From: Lewinellaceae bacterium
GTDB lineage: Bacteria > Bacteroidota > Bacteroidia > Chitinophagales > Saprospiraceae
NCBI GenBank assembly: GCA_020636435.1
Contig: JACJXX010000001.1
Coordinates: forward strand, 3,799,001-3,863,000
Length of the DNA: 64,000 nucleotides
Reading direction: 5' to 3'
Shown: positions 35,991 through 44,915 of the stretch, piece by piece
Layout of the letters: every line of letters starts with the position of its first letter
Numbering within the stretch: the stretch's first letter is position 1
Made by a program: the position numbers and the translations under genes
The notes under the pieces: model-generated
The model's input: the letters and a program-made list of their open reading frames with translations, nothing else
Database searches by the model: none
Told to the model about the DNA's origin: nothing

Positions 35991-36099
35991 AGCGTGTTGG
36001 GAATATGGAACGCGGATGACGCGCCTGCCCGCCGGGCCGGGCACCGGGTTCAGCCCGACAGGATCACCCCAGAAATCTGGCAGGTTAGGCTCCGTTAGC

Positions 36100-36154
36100 C
36101 TTCTGCCGTTTTCCCCTTCAAGTCATCCGCCGGGCCGGAGAAAAACGGCAGAAG
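36100..36154. terminator. Bidirectional terminator between convergent genes
   Basis: CTTCTGCCGTTTT (36100-36112) and AAAACGGCAGAAG (36142-36154) are exact inverted copies, 13 bp. The gap lies between the VWA-like gene and bamA, which converge. Confidence 0.65.
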
Positions 36155-36161
36155 AACAAAA

Positions 36162-38693
36162 CTACTCCGGCTCAAACCCTAAGACGATGTTGAAATCCCC
36201 CAGCGCCTGCAGCGAGCGGTCGGCCCCCGGCTTGTCGAAGCCGATGCCGTAGTCGAAGCCAAGTACGCCGAACATAGGCAGGAAGACGCGCAGGCCCATG
36301 CCCACGGAGCGCTTGACGTCGAAGGGGTTGAAGTCGCGGAATTCGCGCCAGGCGTTGCCGCCCTGGGCGAAAGCCAGCACGTAAATGGTGGAGCTGGGGT
36401 TGAGCGACAACGGATAGCGCAGTTCCAGGGTAAACTTGTCGAACAGGGGCGTTGCCGAGGTGCCGCCCGAGGGGTCGCGGTTGGCCTCCAGCTCGTTGAC
36501 CTCATAGCCGCGCAGGGAGATGATGTCTACCCCGGCAAAGCCGAACTGCTGGTTGTTGATGCCGTCGCCGCCGAGCTGGAAGCGCTCGAAGGGCGAGGAG
36601 CCGATCTGCCGGTTGTAGAAGCCAAGCAAGCCGATCTTGGCCTGGGCTTTCAGGATGAGGTTGCCGACAATGGGCGTGTACCATTCCGCATCGAAGCGCC
36701 ACTTGTGGTATTCGAGGTAGCGGAAGCGTTCGCTGGCCGGTTGTTCGTCGTAGTTGTCTTTTCCATCGAACAAGGAGTAGGGCGGCGTCAGCTGTAAGGA
36801 CAGCGATATGCGGGATCCTTCCTTGGGGAAGATAGGGTCGTTGATGGTAGACCGGGCTATGGTTTGCTTAAGGCTGAAGTTGTTGTAGTTGCCCTCCTGT
36901 ACGGTTTCGCCGTCATCGGAGCGGAAGAGGCCGCGGACCCAGTTGTTCAGGGTCAGGGTCTGTATGTTGATGGCGGTACTGGAGACGAAGTTGTCATCCG
37001 GCCACTTCAGGCGGGTGCCGAGGCTGAGAGACGCCTGCCGGATGTTGAAGCTCTGGTAGCTGTCCGTGCCGCGCCGGCCAAACGCAAAGCGGTTGAAAAA
37101 GGCGGCGACGGTCAGCGAGTTGGGCTTTTTGCCGCCCAGCCAGGGTTCGGTGAAGGACACGTTGTACGACTGGTAGAAGTCGCCGTTGGTCTGCGCCCGC
37201 AGCGACAGGCGCTGGCCGTCGCCCTGGGGCAGCGGTTTCCAGGCTTCCTTGTTGAAGACGTTGCGCAGGGAGAAGTTGTTGAAAGAAACCCCGAGGGTGC
37301 CGATCACCCGCTGGGCGCCGCCCCAGCCGGCGGAAAGCTCCAACTGGTCGGAAGGCTTCTCTTCTACGGTATATTCTATGTCTACGGTACCCCGCTGCGG
37401 GTTCACCGGGGTGTTGATGCCCAGGGCTTCGGGGTTGAAGTAGCCCAGGTTGATGATCTCCCGCTGCGAGCGGATGATGTCGGAACGGCTGAACTTCTGG
37501 CCGGGGCGGGTGCGCAATTCCCGGCGGATGACGTGCTCGTGGGTGCGGTCGTTGCCCTTGATCACCACCTTGTCGATGGTGGCCTGCGGCCCTTCGAAGA
37601 TGCGGATTTCCAGGTCGATGGAGTCGCCTTCCACCGCCACCTCAATGGGGTCTACCTGGAAGAAGAGGTAGCCGTTGTCCATGTAGAGGGTGCTGACGTC
37701 GCGCCCATCCTGGCTGAAGCGAAGGCGGGTTTCCAGCAGTTCCTTATTGTAGACTTCGCCTTTTTCTATGCCCAGCACGCCCGCCAGGGTTTCCGTATCG
37801 TAAATGGAGTTGCCTTTCCAGCTGATGTCGCGGAAATAATACTGGTTGCCTTCCTCCAGGTTGAGTTTGATCATAAGGTCGCCGTCTTTTTCCCGCCAGA
37901 GGCTATCGCTAAGGATGCGGGCGTCGCGATAGCCCTGCGTATTGTAATAGGCGATCACTTTTTCCTTATCCTCTTCGTAATCCTTCTTGATGAATTTCGA
38001 CGAGGCAAAAAGGCGTTTTTTGGGCTTGGTGCCCTTCATCTGCTTGGCCAGCTTGCGGCTTTTGACGTTTTCATTGCCGGTAAAGACGAGGTCCTGGATT
38101 TTGACGCGCTCTCCGCGGTCGACGTCGAAGGTCAGCAGTACGGCGTTGACCCGGCTGGTGTCCGGCAATTCGATCACCCGGCAGCGGGCGTCGAGGTATC
38201 CCTTGCCGATGAAGAACCCTTCGATGGCTTTGCTCGCATTGATCTTGACATTTTCGGTAACGATGCCTCCCTTGAGCAGGTATTTGTCGACTTCATCGTT
38301 GAGGTCGTCGTGATATGACTTCTTCACGCCCTTGTAGGAGTGGCGGGTCAGGCGAGGCCGTTCCTGCACCAGGATTTCCAGGAAGATCACATCGCCGATC
38401 GTCTTTTCCTTGAGAATCTGCACGTCGGTAAAAAGGCGCAGCTTCCACAAGGCTTTGATGCCCTTCTGGATATCCGGGCCCGGGATGCGGATTTTGTCGC
38501 CGACCTGCAGGCCGGCAATGCTGATAATGGCGTTGTCGTCGCTGAAGTCCGCTCCGGTGACTTTAATCCCGCCAATCTCATAGTCGCGCGGCTCGCTGTA
38601 CTGGAGCACCGGAATGGTGTCCGTTCCCGATTGTGCAAACGTATAGAAAGGTATCAGTAAGCTGCAAAAGGCGATCAAGGCAATTTCTCTCAT
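36162..38693 (-). CDS. bamA: BamA outer membrane protein assembly factor
   Basis: 843 residues. Signal peptide ends YTFAQS. About five POTRA domains cover residues 35-440 (IGGIKVTGADFSDDNAI, IQDLVFTGNENVKSRKL, YYFRDISWKGNSIYD, IDKVVIKGNDRTHEHVIRRE). The membrane barrel follows to the C-terminus, with RNVFNKEAWKPLPQGDGQRL, FTEPWLGGKKPNSL (the GxEPWLFG-type Omp85 segment) and the closing GFDYGIGFDKPG. It is the central component of the machine that folds beta-barrel proteins into the outer membrane and should be essential. The final residue is Glu rather than the common aromatic residue. Transcribed alone; promoter candidate at 38747-38754. Confidence 0.94.
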   Translation of the reverse strand: MREIALIAFCSLLIPFYTFAQSGTDTIPVLQYSEPRDYEIGGIKVTGADFSDDNAIISIAGLQVGDKIRIPGPDIQKGIKALWKLRLFTDVQILKEKTIGDVIFLEILVQERPRLTRHSYKGVKKSYHDDLNDEVDKYLLKGGIVTENVKINASKAIEGFFIGKGYLDARCRVIELPDTSRVNAVLLTFDVDRGERVKIQDLVFTGNENVKSRKLAKQMKGTKPKKRLFASSKFIKKDYEEDKEKVIAYYNTQGYRDARILSDSLWREKDGDLMIKLNLEEGNQYYFRDISWKGNSIYDTETLAGVLGIEKGEVYNKELLETRLRFSQDGRDVSTLYMDNGYLFFQVDPIEVAVEGDSIDLEIRIFEGPQATIDKVVIKGNDRTHEHVIRRELRTRPGQKFSRSDIIRSQREIINLGYFNPEALGINTPVNPQRGTVDIEYTVEEKPSDQLELSAGWGGAQRVIGTLGVSFNNFSLRNVFNKEAWKPLPQGDGQRLSLRAQTNGDFYQSYNVSFTEPWLGGKKPNSLTVAAFFNRFAFGRRGTDSYQSFNIRQASLSLGTRLKWPDDNFVSSTAINIQTLTLNNWVRGLFRSDDGETVQEGNYNNFSLKQTIARSTINDPIFPKEGSRISLSLQLTPPYSLFDGKDNYDEQPASERFRYLEYHKWRFDAEWYTPIVGNLILKAQAKIGLLGFYNRQIGSSPFERFQLGGDGINNQQFGFAGVDIISLRGYEVNELEANRDPSGGTSATPLFDKFTLELRYPLSLNPSSTIYVLAFAQGGNAWREFRDFNPFDVKRSVGMGLRVFLPMFGVLGFDYGIGFDKPGADRSLQALGDFNIVLGFEPE

Positions 38694-39036
38694 TCCAATC
38701 GTCAGGTTTATCTGTGAAACAGCGGTTTGCTGTTTATTTCGATCCGCAAAAATAACGTTTGCCGCCAGGAAACCGCATATTCGCCACCCTGTTTATCAAA
38801 AAAAACGCCTAAGGATGAAGCGAATAAGGCAATTTGCTGAAAAAACGGCCTGGCGGCCCACTGTACAAAGAGGGGATGGAGGCCGGGAGGGTTGTATGGG
38901 GGTAAAAATGTGGCTTCGTGCGTTTGCGGGGGCGCTCCGGAAACTCCATGAAAGGCACAAAGAAGCATACGGCTTTTTTCATTACCTTGGGTATCCGCCG
39001 CCACTGCGTTTTTAGTGGATACCGAAACAAGCACCC
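38694..39036. other. Intergenic stretch between divergent genes
   Basis: Contains the bamA promoter candidate (38747-38754) and a small inverted repeat GGTATCC...GGATACC near 38989-39022, close to the start of the GH5 gene. I see no gene and no other signal. Confidence 0.5.
38747..38754 (-). promoter_or_regulatory. bamA promoter -7 element
   Basis: TATTTTTG on the minus strand fits TAnnTTTG exactly, 53 bases upstream of the start codon. No convincing -33 TTG. Confidence 0.4.
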
Positions 39037-40332
39037 ATGGCGATGAACAAGTATATTTTATTCTGGCTTTTGCTATTTATGGGAACTTCAGTTGCTGCCC
39101 AGCCTTTCATTGCCGTCGAGGGCGCCGGTTTCATGCGCGACGGCAAGCCCTATCATTTTTTGGGCGCCAACTTCTGGTACGGCCTCAACCTGGCCTCCGG
39201 GGGAGCAGGCGGCGACCGGCCGCGCCTCCTGCGCGAACTGGACCGCCTGAAAGCCCTGGGGATTGACAACCTGCGCATCATGGGCGCCAGCGAAGGGCCC
39301 GACGGTGCGCCCTGGCGCATGGCCCCCGCCCTGCAGACGGCCCCCGGCGAATACAACGAAGCCCTTTGGGACGCACTGGACTACCTGCTGGCCGAAATGG
39401 CAAAACGCGACATGGTGGCGGTGGTGTGCCTGTCCAACTTCTGGCCCTGGTCGGGAGGCATGGCGCAATATGTGGCCTGGGCTGAAGGCAGCGATATTCC
39501 CTACCCGCCTCCGGCGGAAGGGGGCGCCTGGCTGGCCTATATGCGCTACAGCGCCCGCTTCTATAAAAACCAAATGGCCATGGCCGCCTATTTTGCTCAC
39601 CTGGAGCAATTGATCAGCCGTACAAATACCTACTCCGGTATCGCTTACCGGGAAGATCCGGCTATTATGGCCTGGCAATTGGCCAATGAGCCCCGCGGCA
39701 TGTTCTCCCCCTGCAAATACCGGCAATGGATTCGGGCATCGGCGCGCTTCATCAAAAAACTGGACCCCAACCACCTCGTTTGCATTGGCAGCGAAGGCAA
39801 TACGCAGGTCCCGACCGGCAATCACTTCAAAAAAGACCATCGTTTCCCGGAAGTCGACTACACTACCATTCACATCTGGATACAAAACTGGCAATGGTAC
39901 GACCCCCAGGAGCCGGAGAAAACCTACGAAAGGGCGCTGCGAAAGGCTACTGATTACATCCACCGCCACCTCCGTATGGCCGAAAAGCTGAACAAACCGA
40001 TGGTGCTGGAGGAATTTGGCATCGCCCGGGACTTTGACAGTTATTCGGATTCTGCCTCTGTCTACTGGCGCGACAAGTACTACCGGGATATCTTCGAGAC
40101 GGTTTACCAGCTTGCCCGGGAGGGCCGGGCCATGGCCGGCGCCAACTTCTGGGCCTGGGGCGGCGAGGGGCGCCCCCGGGAACCCCGGGCAGTATGGCGG
40201 CCGGGGGATGACTTCATCGGCGACCCTCCGCATGAGCTCCAGGGTTGGTATTCGGTTTATGAGAAGGATGATTCTACCCTGGAAGCAATACGGGAATATG
40301 CGGCAAAGATCAGACAGGATGTAAAGGATTAA
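39037..40332 (+). CDS. GH5-type beta-mannanase-like glycoside hydrolase
   Basis: 431 residues with a signal peptide (ending GTSVAAQ). The TIM barrel has the features of GH5 mannanases: FLGANFWYGLNLAS, GIDNLRIMGASEG, VVCLSNFWPWSGGMAQYV, the acid/base motif WQLANEPRG (Glu218) and the nucleophile motif VLEEFGIARD (Glu326). TIHIWIQNWQWYDP and GANFWAWGGEG complete the barrel. Exported, probably periplasmic or outer surface; no CBM or T9SS domain is seen. The known reaction is endo-hydrolysis of beta-1,4-mannans; specificity here is inferred from motif similarity. No susCD partner is nearby. An alternative start at ATG 39043 removes two residues. Confidence 0.88.
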   Translation: MAMNKYILFWLLLFMGTSVAAQPFIAVEGAGFMRDGKPYHFLGANFWYGLNLASGGAGGDRPRLLRELDRLKALGIDNLRIMGASEGPDGAPWRMAPALQTAPGEYNEALWDALDYLLAEMAKRDMVAVVCLSNFWPWSGGMAQYVAWAEGSDIPYPPPAEGGAWLAYMRYSARFYKNQMAMAAYFAHLEQLISRTNTYSGIAYREDPAIMAWQLANEPRGMFSPCKYRQWIRASARFIKKLDPNHLVCIGSEGNTQVPTGNHFKKDHRFPEVDYTTIHIWIQNWQWYDPQEPEKTYERALRKATDYIHRHLRMAEKLNKPMVLEEFGIARDFDSYSDSASVYWRDKYYRDIFETVYQLAREGRAMAGANFWAWGGEGRPREPRAVWRPGDDFIGDPPHELQGWYSVYEKDDSTLEAIREYAAKIRQDVKD

Positions 40333-40600
40333 CAGGGCAGGGCTACCGCTCTAAGGCTGGACAAGTTCGAAGGTCAATTGTTCGGAGTTCAAGGATCGAC
40401 AGGCCTCGGCAACCCATTGACTATCAAAACTGTCCAGCGCTAGACTGGTAGCCCAGGGCAGCCTCTCCTTCCCTGTGCTGCAGAGCGCTCAACCTGAATA
40501 ATCTTTCAGGTGGGATGCCACCATTGGCGAGGGAAAAGAATTCCCTTCGCGCCATTATATTATTACTGGTATTGTCTGTATTTTTCAGCCGAATTCAGCA
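40333..40600. other. Intergenic stretch before ddl
   Basis: Contains an imperfect long palindrome with outer arms GGGCTACC/GGTAGCCC and inner GCTGGACA/TGTCCAGC (about 40341-40456). It could be another repeat element. No gene is seen. Confidence 0.45.
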
Positions 40601-40661
40601 CCTCGGGCAGTGATAAAAAACAACTCCCTTTTGGGTAGCTGCCTGCCGGGGAGTTGTTTTT
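40601..40661 (+). promoter_or_regulatory. Terminator-like hairpin in the ddl leader, possible attenuator
   Basis: AAAAACAACTCCC (40616-40628) pairs exactly with GGGAGTTGTTTTT (40649-40661), followed 21 bases later by the GTG start of ddl. An upstream stretch, CCTCGGGCAG (40601-40610), could instead pair with CTGCCGGGG (40643-40651), which would prevent the hairpin. It is either the terminator of the upstream region or an attenuator. Confidence 0.45.
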
Positions 40662-40682
40662 GTCACAACAAAATAAAGGAAC

Positions 40683-41750
40683 GTGAAGAACATAGCACTC
40701 ATCTGCGGCGGCAAGTCTCCCGAGCACGAGATTTCCGTCCGCTCCGCCAGGAATATTCTCAGGGCCATCGACCGGAGCCAATTCAACGTAACGCTGATTG
40801 CCATCGACCCGCAAGGCCGCTGGCGCCTGCAGGAGGAAGCCCAGCTGGGCAAGTTTGTTGCGCCCGAGGGGCCGCAACTGGCCCTCCTGCCCGGCAACGA
40901 AACCGGCCAGATCATTCGCCTGGACAACAGGGAACCCATCGAACAGCCGGACGCCATCTTTCTCATCCTGCACGGCCCGCAAGGAGAAGACGGCACCATT
41001 CAGGGCCTGCTGCGCACGCTCGGCCTGCCCTTTGTCGGCCCGGATGTGCTGGGGTCCTCGGTGGCTATGGACAAGGATGTGGCCAAGCGCCTGCTTCGGG
41101 AAGCGGGGCTGAATGTGGCACGGGGCATCGTTGTCCACGCCCACGAACGGGATGCGCTGGACTACGGCAAACTGACGGAGCAATTCGGCAGCCCCATCTT
41201 TGTCAAGCCAGCCAATATGGGGTCTTCGGTCGGGGTGCACAAGGTCAAAACGGCAGAACAGTTCGCCGCCGCCATAACCGACGCCTTTCAGTACGACACC
41301 AAGCTGCTCATTGAAGAAATGATCCAGGGCCGGGAACTGGAATGCGCGGTGTTGGGCAATGAGTATCCGCAAGCGACCAAAGTAGGAGAGGTGGTAACGG
41401 CTGAAGAATATTCCTTCGACGCCAAATACGAAAGCGAGGACGCCGCCAAGCTGATGATCCCCGCCGAGGTAAGCGAAGAGGAACTGGAACGCCTGCGCGC
41501 CGTGGCCATCCGCGCCTACAAAACCCTGGCCTGCGAAGTGCTCTCCCGGGTGGATATGTTCCTGACGCCCGAAGGCAAGGTGTACGTCAACGAAGTCAAT
41601 ACCCTGCCGGGCTTTACCAACATCAGCATGTATCCCGCGTTGTGGAAAGAAGCGGGCATTTCTTACCCGGAGCTGATCACCCGGCTCATTGAGCTGTCCA
41701 TCGGCCGCCATGAGGCTCGGAAGCGGTTGAAGACCAGTTGGAGGGAATAG
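40683..41750 (+). CDS. ddl: D-alanine--D-alanine ligase
   Basis: 355 residues, starting at GTG 40683 with AAAGGA just upstream. It begins MKNIALICGGKSPEHEISVRS (the family GGxSxEHExS motif), then LHGPQGEDGTIQGLL, GPDVLGSSVAMDKDVAKRLL, FVKPANMGSSVGVHKV (ATP-grasp lysine and substrate serine) and EVNTLPGFTNISMYP (Mg2+-binding Glu/Asn). It joins two D-alanines with ATP in the cytoplasm to make the dipeptide for peptidoglycan. All key residues are present. Length and motifs fit DdlA-type enzymes. It is not next to mur genes. Confidence 0.96.
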   Translation: MKNIALICGGKSPEHEISVRSARNILRAIDRSQFNVTLIAIDPQGRWRLQEEAQLGKFVAPEGPQLALLPGNETGQIIRLDNREPIEQPDAIFLILHGPQGEDGTIQGLLRTLGLPFVGPDVLGSSVAMDKDVAKRLLREAGLNVARGIVVHAHERDALDYGKLTEQFGSPIFVKPANMGSSVGVHKVKTAEQFAAAITDAFQYDTKLLIEEMIQGRELECAVLGNEYPQATKVGEVVTAEEYSFDAKYESEDAAKLMIPAEVSEEELERLRAVAIRAYKTLACEVLSRVDMFLTPEGKVYVNEVNTLPGFTNISMYPALWKEAGISYPELITRLIELSIGRHEARKRLKTSWRE

Positions 41751-41803
41751 CTGGTTTTCGTTAATTGTTGTCTGTTGTCTGTTGTGTAGCCGGCAACGAA
41801 TAA

Positions 41804-42706
41804 CTACGCACCAGGAGTCAAGTCATCATGATGCGGAATAGTTGCCTTTTGGTACAGATACGTCGCACTGCCCAGGTTCAGCAGCCGCAGGCCGATCCTG
41901 CCGGCCACAAAAGCCTGCCCCAGCAGGAATAGCCCGGCAATGGTTCCGCCGGATGTGGCTTGAAAGCGGCTGCTGATCCACCAATAGATGCCAAAGAGAA
42001 CCAGCAGAGAAGCGATGTTCAGCAGATACAGCAGAAAAAATGGGCCGAAGTTGCGGAAGGCCAACCCAAAGGCCTGCCGGATTGGCCGGGTGAGCAGGCT
42101 CTCGTCCGCTTGCACAATATGGACCTTCGCATAGTCCTGTACCATGAAAAAAACAGCAGCCACCAGTAGGTAGATGGGCAGGATAAAGTACAAAGGCCTC
42201 ACCAGCTCGAGTTCCGTTTCCATCTGAAAAATGGCCAGGCCGCCGGTGGCCAGGTAAAACAACCCGCCGAACAAGGCCAGAACGGAAATATGCAGGAGCG
42301 CAAAATAAAGGGTAAGCCGCAGCAAGCGCCAGAAGAACCGGGCGCACCCCTGCCGGAACACCGCCCATTGAAAAGGGCCGGAAAAGTGGCGGAATACCAG
42401 TAAGATGCCTCCGGTCAGAGCTATCGAAACGAGCAGGTAAAGGCCGGTGAAGCCCAGGGAGGCATCGAGAATGCCCGACAGCCCCTGCCCATATTCCCGC
42501 AAAAAGTCAGTAGCAAAGGTATAATTGAAACCGCTCAGGCTGCGCTGCAGCTCCAGCGACTGGCCGATGGTTTTGCCCAGGTAACCGGAAAAGGGAAAGG
42601 CCGCCAACAGGGCCAGCAGGACATTGAACAGATACAGCGCCAGCCACATCCTGCCGTTGCGGAACACCGCTTTCCAGCCTTCAAGGTATGCTCTGATGGG
42701 GTTCAT
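41804..42706 (-). CDS. Multispan membrane protein of unknown function
   Basis: 300 residues with about six hydrophobic segments (near 20-40, 85-105, 130-160, 175-195, 220-245 and 255-275). It begins MNPIRAYLEGWKAVFRNGRM. No motif of a known transporter was recognised. The last 12 codons (TIPHHDDLTPGA) and the stop are encoded by an arm of the family A palindromic repeat, so the natural C-terminus may have been replaced. Next to and codirectional with the M1 peptidase gene, 102 bases downstream of it. It converges on ddl. Confidence 0.65.
   Translation of the reverse strand: MNPIRAYLEGWKAVFRNGRMWLALYLFNVLLALLAAFPFSGYLGKTIGQSLELQRSLSGFNYTFATDFLREYGQGLSGILDASLGFTGLYLLVSIALTGGILLVFRHFSGPFQWAVFRQGCARFFWRLLRLTLYFALLHISVLALFGGLFYLATGGLAIFQMETELELVRPLYFILPIYLLVAAVFFMVQDYAKVHIVQADESLLTRPIRQAFGLAFRNFGPFFLLYLLNIASLLVLFGIYWWISSRFQATSGGTIAGLFLLGQAFVAGRIGLRLLNLGSATYLYQKATIPHHDDLTPGA
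41808..41845. repeat. Family A repeat arm at a gene 3' end
   Basis: GCACCAGGAGTCAAGTCATC and the following ATGATGCGGAATAGTTGC match the inverse of the left arm of the palindrome at 1816-1855, with a few substitutions. Only one arm is present. It encodes the tail of the membrane protein on the minus strand. Confidence 0.7.
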
Positions 42707-42712
42707 GTGTAT

Positions 42713-42806
42713 AATGATTGAAGGAATGAAGGAATGAAAGCCAGGCTGCCTTCTGCCCGGCGAAAGTCCCTAATCATTCCCTCATTCCTTATTCCCTCAT
42801 TCCTTA
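42713..42806. repeat. GGAATGA-type inverted repeat between two minus-strand genes
   Basis: The left part repeats GAAGGAAT (ATTGAAGGAATGAAGGAATG) and the right part repeats the inverse (TCATTCCCTCATTCCTTATT and again CCCTCATTCCTTA). They can pair as a long imperfect stem. May end the peptidase transcript. Confidence 0.55.
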
Positions 42807-42808
42807 TT

Positions 42809-44782
42809 TTAAACCAACATACTCAAACTTTGCATAGTGTTCTGCATCCAGAACAGGAATTGAACGAAATATTTCCGCCTCCCCGCCTTCTGCGGTTGCA
42901 GGGCCCGGCTGTTGTTGATGAAATTTTTATCCAGATAAATCTTGCGTTCCGGGTCTACTTCGGCGGCCACTACCTTGCCCTTGCCCTCGTAGGCAAATTC
43001 CCGGCTGCGCTCCTTTCCATCCCAATGCTCGGCAAGGGTTTGGCCATCCTCGAAAACCACCCGTATGTCAACCGGAAAACAGAGCCCCTCCAGCCGGTGG
43101 ACAATGACGCTGGAACGGTATTGGGGGGCCGCCGCTGCTTCCTGACGGATGCAATCTTCGGTGTCTTCAAAGATTCCAGCCGGCGCAGAGATGGGCGTAT
43201 TGGAAATGGACGCCAGGGCATAATCGCAGAGCTCGGTGCCGTACAGTACCTGATCGAAGAACCAGTCGAGGTTTTGGCCAAAGCGGTTGCCATATTTGGC
43301 GTGCACCACCTCATTGGCCACTGCTATAAAATCCGGCCCGCAGGGGTGGCGGAATTTCCAGCGCTGGAAGTACGCATGCATGATCTCGTCCAGCGTTTCC
43401 GTGCCCACCAGGCCCTGCAGCGTGCGCAGCCAGAGCGTGGTTTTATTGTAGGAAATGGGATGGCCGCTGCCTTCCGGAAACTGCCAGCTAAAGGGGCTGT
43501 TATCCGAGATTTTGGGATTGTTCATGCCAAAAAAATCGGCGCGGTTGGACTCCATGTTGCCAAAGCGGAAGCCCAGCCAGTCGACGGTAGACGACTGCGA
43601 GCCGAAGAGCTCGTCCATGATGCGGGCTTCGTAGTAATTGGTAATGCCTTCGTCCAGCCAGGGCTCCTCCTGTTCGTTGCTGGCCACCATCTGCATGAAG
43701 TACTGGTGGACGAACTCGTGCACCAGCAGGAGCTCTGAAGTCTTCACTCCCTCGGGCAGGAAACACAGGTTGGCGGTGGAAATGAGCGTCGGGTATTCCA
43801 TGGCTGAAGAAAACATGCCATGGAAGGGCGGATCGATGACCGTGAGTGTCGGATAGGGATAGTCTCCAAAATGCGAATGGCAGAAATCGATTGCGAACCG
43901 GATGGCCCTGAAATAGCGCTCCGCCAGATGCTCGTGGTAGGGATAGGCCAGCATCCGGATTTGGATGCCGTCGTAGGTTTCTTCGATTTCCCGGAAATAA
44001 GGCGAAGCCGCCCAGGTGAAGTCGATCACGTCCTCCGCCCGGAAGGACCAGGTTTTTTCATTCCCTTGTTCTTCAACGCTGGCCATCGCCCCGCTCGCCC
44101 CCACCGTAAAGCCCGCCGGCACCGTAATATCCACTGCGTACACCCCGAAATCGGAATAATATTCCCCTTCGGCGTGGTACTGGTGGCAATTCCATTGTCC
44201 CTTTTCCGCGAAGCGCATGCCCGCCGGCTCGTACACCCCCACCTTGGGAAACCACTGCGCCATGAAGTAGTAATCCCGGTTGTAGCCGGTGCGGGCGGCG
44301 GTGCGCGGTATTTTCGTCACCCAGTCCATCTCCACCCGGATGGCGCCGCCCGGCAAAACCGGCCGGGGCAGGGGCACCCGCAGCACGGTCCGGTCATTGG
44401 CGTTGCCGTCATCCGGCGCGATGTATTCCATTTCCTGGCTCAGGTCGTTGCCGTATTCGTCTTTTAAGCTCTTTATTTCCACCCAACTCCAGCCACAGCT
44501 CTCCTGGAGGGCATCGATTAAAAAGCCGAAGCCTCCCGCCTCCTGCATAAAGGTGGATTCGGTGTTCCGGAAGGCGTTGAGGTAGAGGTGGTACTGCAGC
44601 TCCCGCACGGTATCGGCGGAGGGATTGTTCCACAGCAGTACCTGCCTGCCATAAATCTTTTTCTCCGCCGTGTCCAGGCGCACCTGTATGTCGTAGTTGG
44701 CGGTGCGGGGGGAGCCTTGAGAAAAGGCTGGGATTCCTCCCGAAAGGAACAGGCAAAAAAGGAGGAGTATTTTTTGATGCAT
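42809..44782 (-). CDS. Secreted M1-family metallopeptidase
   Basis: 657 residues with a signal peptide (ending GIPAFSQ). The gluzincin zinc site is LLVHEFVHQYF (His355, Glu356, His359) with the third ligand in WLDEGITNYYEAR (Glu378). The exopeptidase loop is SSAMEYPTL in place of GAMEN, as in many Bacteroidota members. A beta-sandwich N-terminal domain (about 25-270) precedes the catalytic domain. Probably an aminopeptidase or related peptidase in the periplasm or on the cell surface. It has no T9SS tail. It lies downstream of a decayed FG-GAP gene on the same strand. Confidence 0.9.
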   Translation of the reverse strand: MHQKILLLFCLFLSGGIPAFSQGSPRTANYDIQVRLDTAEKKIYGRQVLLWNNPSADTVRELQYHLYLNAFRNTESTFMQEAGGFGFLIDALQESCGWSWVEIKSLKDEYGNDLSQEMEYIAPDDGNANDRTVLRVPLPRPVLPGGAIRVEMDWVTKIPRTAARTGYNRDYYFMAQWFPKVGVYEPAGMRFAEKGQWNCHQYHAEGEYYSDFGVYAVDITVPAGFTVGASGAMASVEEQGNEKTWSFRAEDVIDFTWAASPYFREIEETYDGIQIRMLAYPYHEHLAERYFRAIRFAIDFCHSHFGDYPYPTLTVIDPPFHGMFSSAMEYPTLISTANLCFLPEGVKTSELLLVHEFVHQYFMQMVASNEQEEPWLDEGITNYYEARIMDELFGSQSSTVDWLGFRFGNMESNRADFFGMNNPKISDNSPFSWQFPEGSGHPISYNKTTLWLRTLQGLVGTETLDEIMHAYFQRWKFRHPCGPDFIAVANEVVHAKYGNRFGQNLDWFFDQVLYGTELCDYALASISNTPISAPAGIFEDTEDCIRQEAAAAPQYRSSVIVHRLEGLCFPVDIRVVFEDGQTLAEHWDGKERSREFAYEGKGKVVAAEVDPERKIYLDKNFINNSRALQPQKAGRRKYFVQFLFWMQNTMQSLSMLV

Positions 44783-44915
44783 TGGGTAGTGGTTTCCGTT
44801 TTTGGCGCTCCGGTTATTTGAATAGGCGGCACTGCAAGATACGGAGAAAGGGGGAATTTTGGCGAGGGGCCGGGAGAGCTAATGCACAAAACCTATTGCA
44901 ACGAAGTATATCCTT

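Noticed and set aside
38708..39034. Reading frame between bamA and the GH5 gene
   Set aside because: Low-complexity, no signal or family, and it covers the bamA promoter region.
44783..44915. T9SS sorting domain of the FG-GAP gene in another frame
   Set aside because: Reading all minus-strand frames here shows no FPNP-type motif, so the domain is absent and not shifted.
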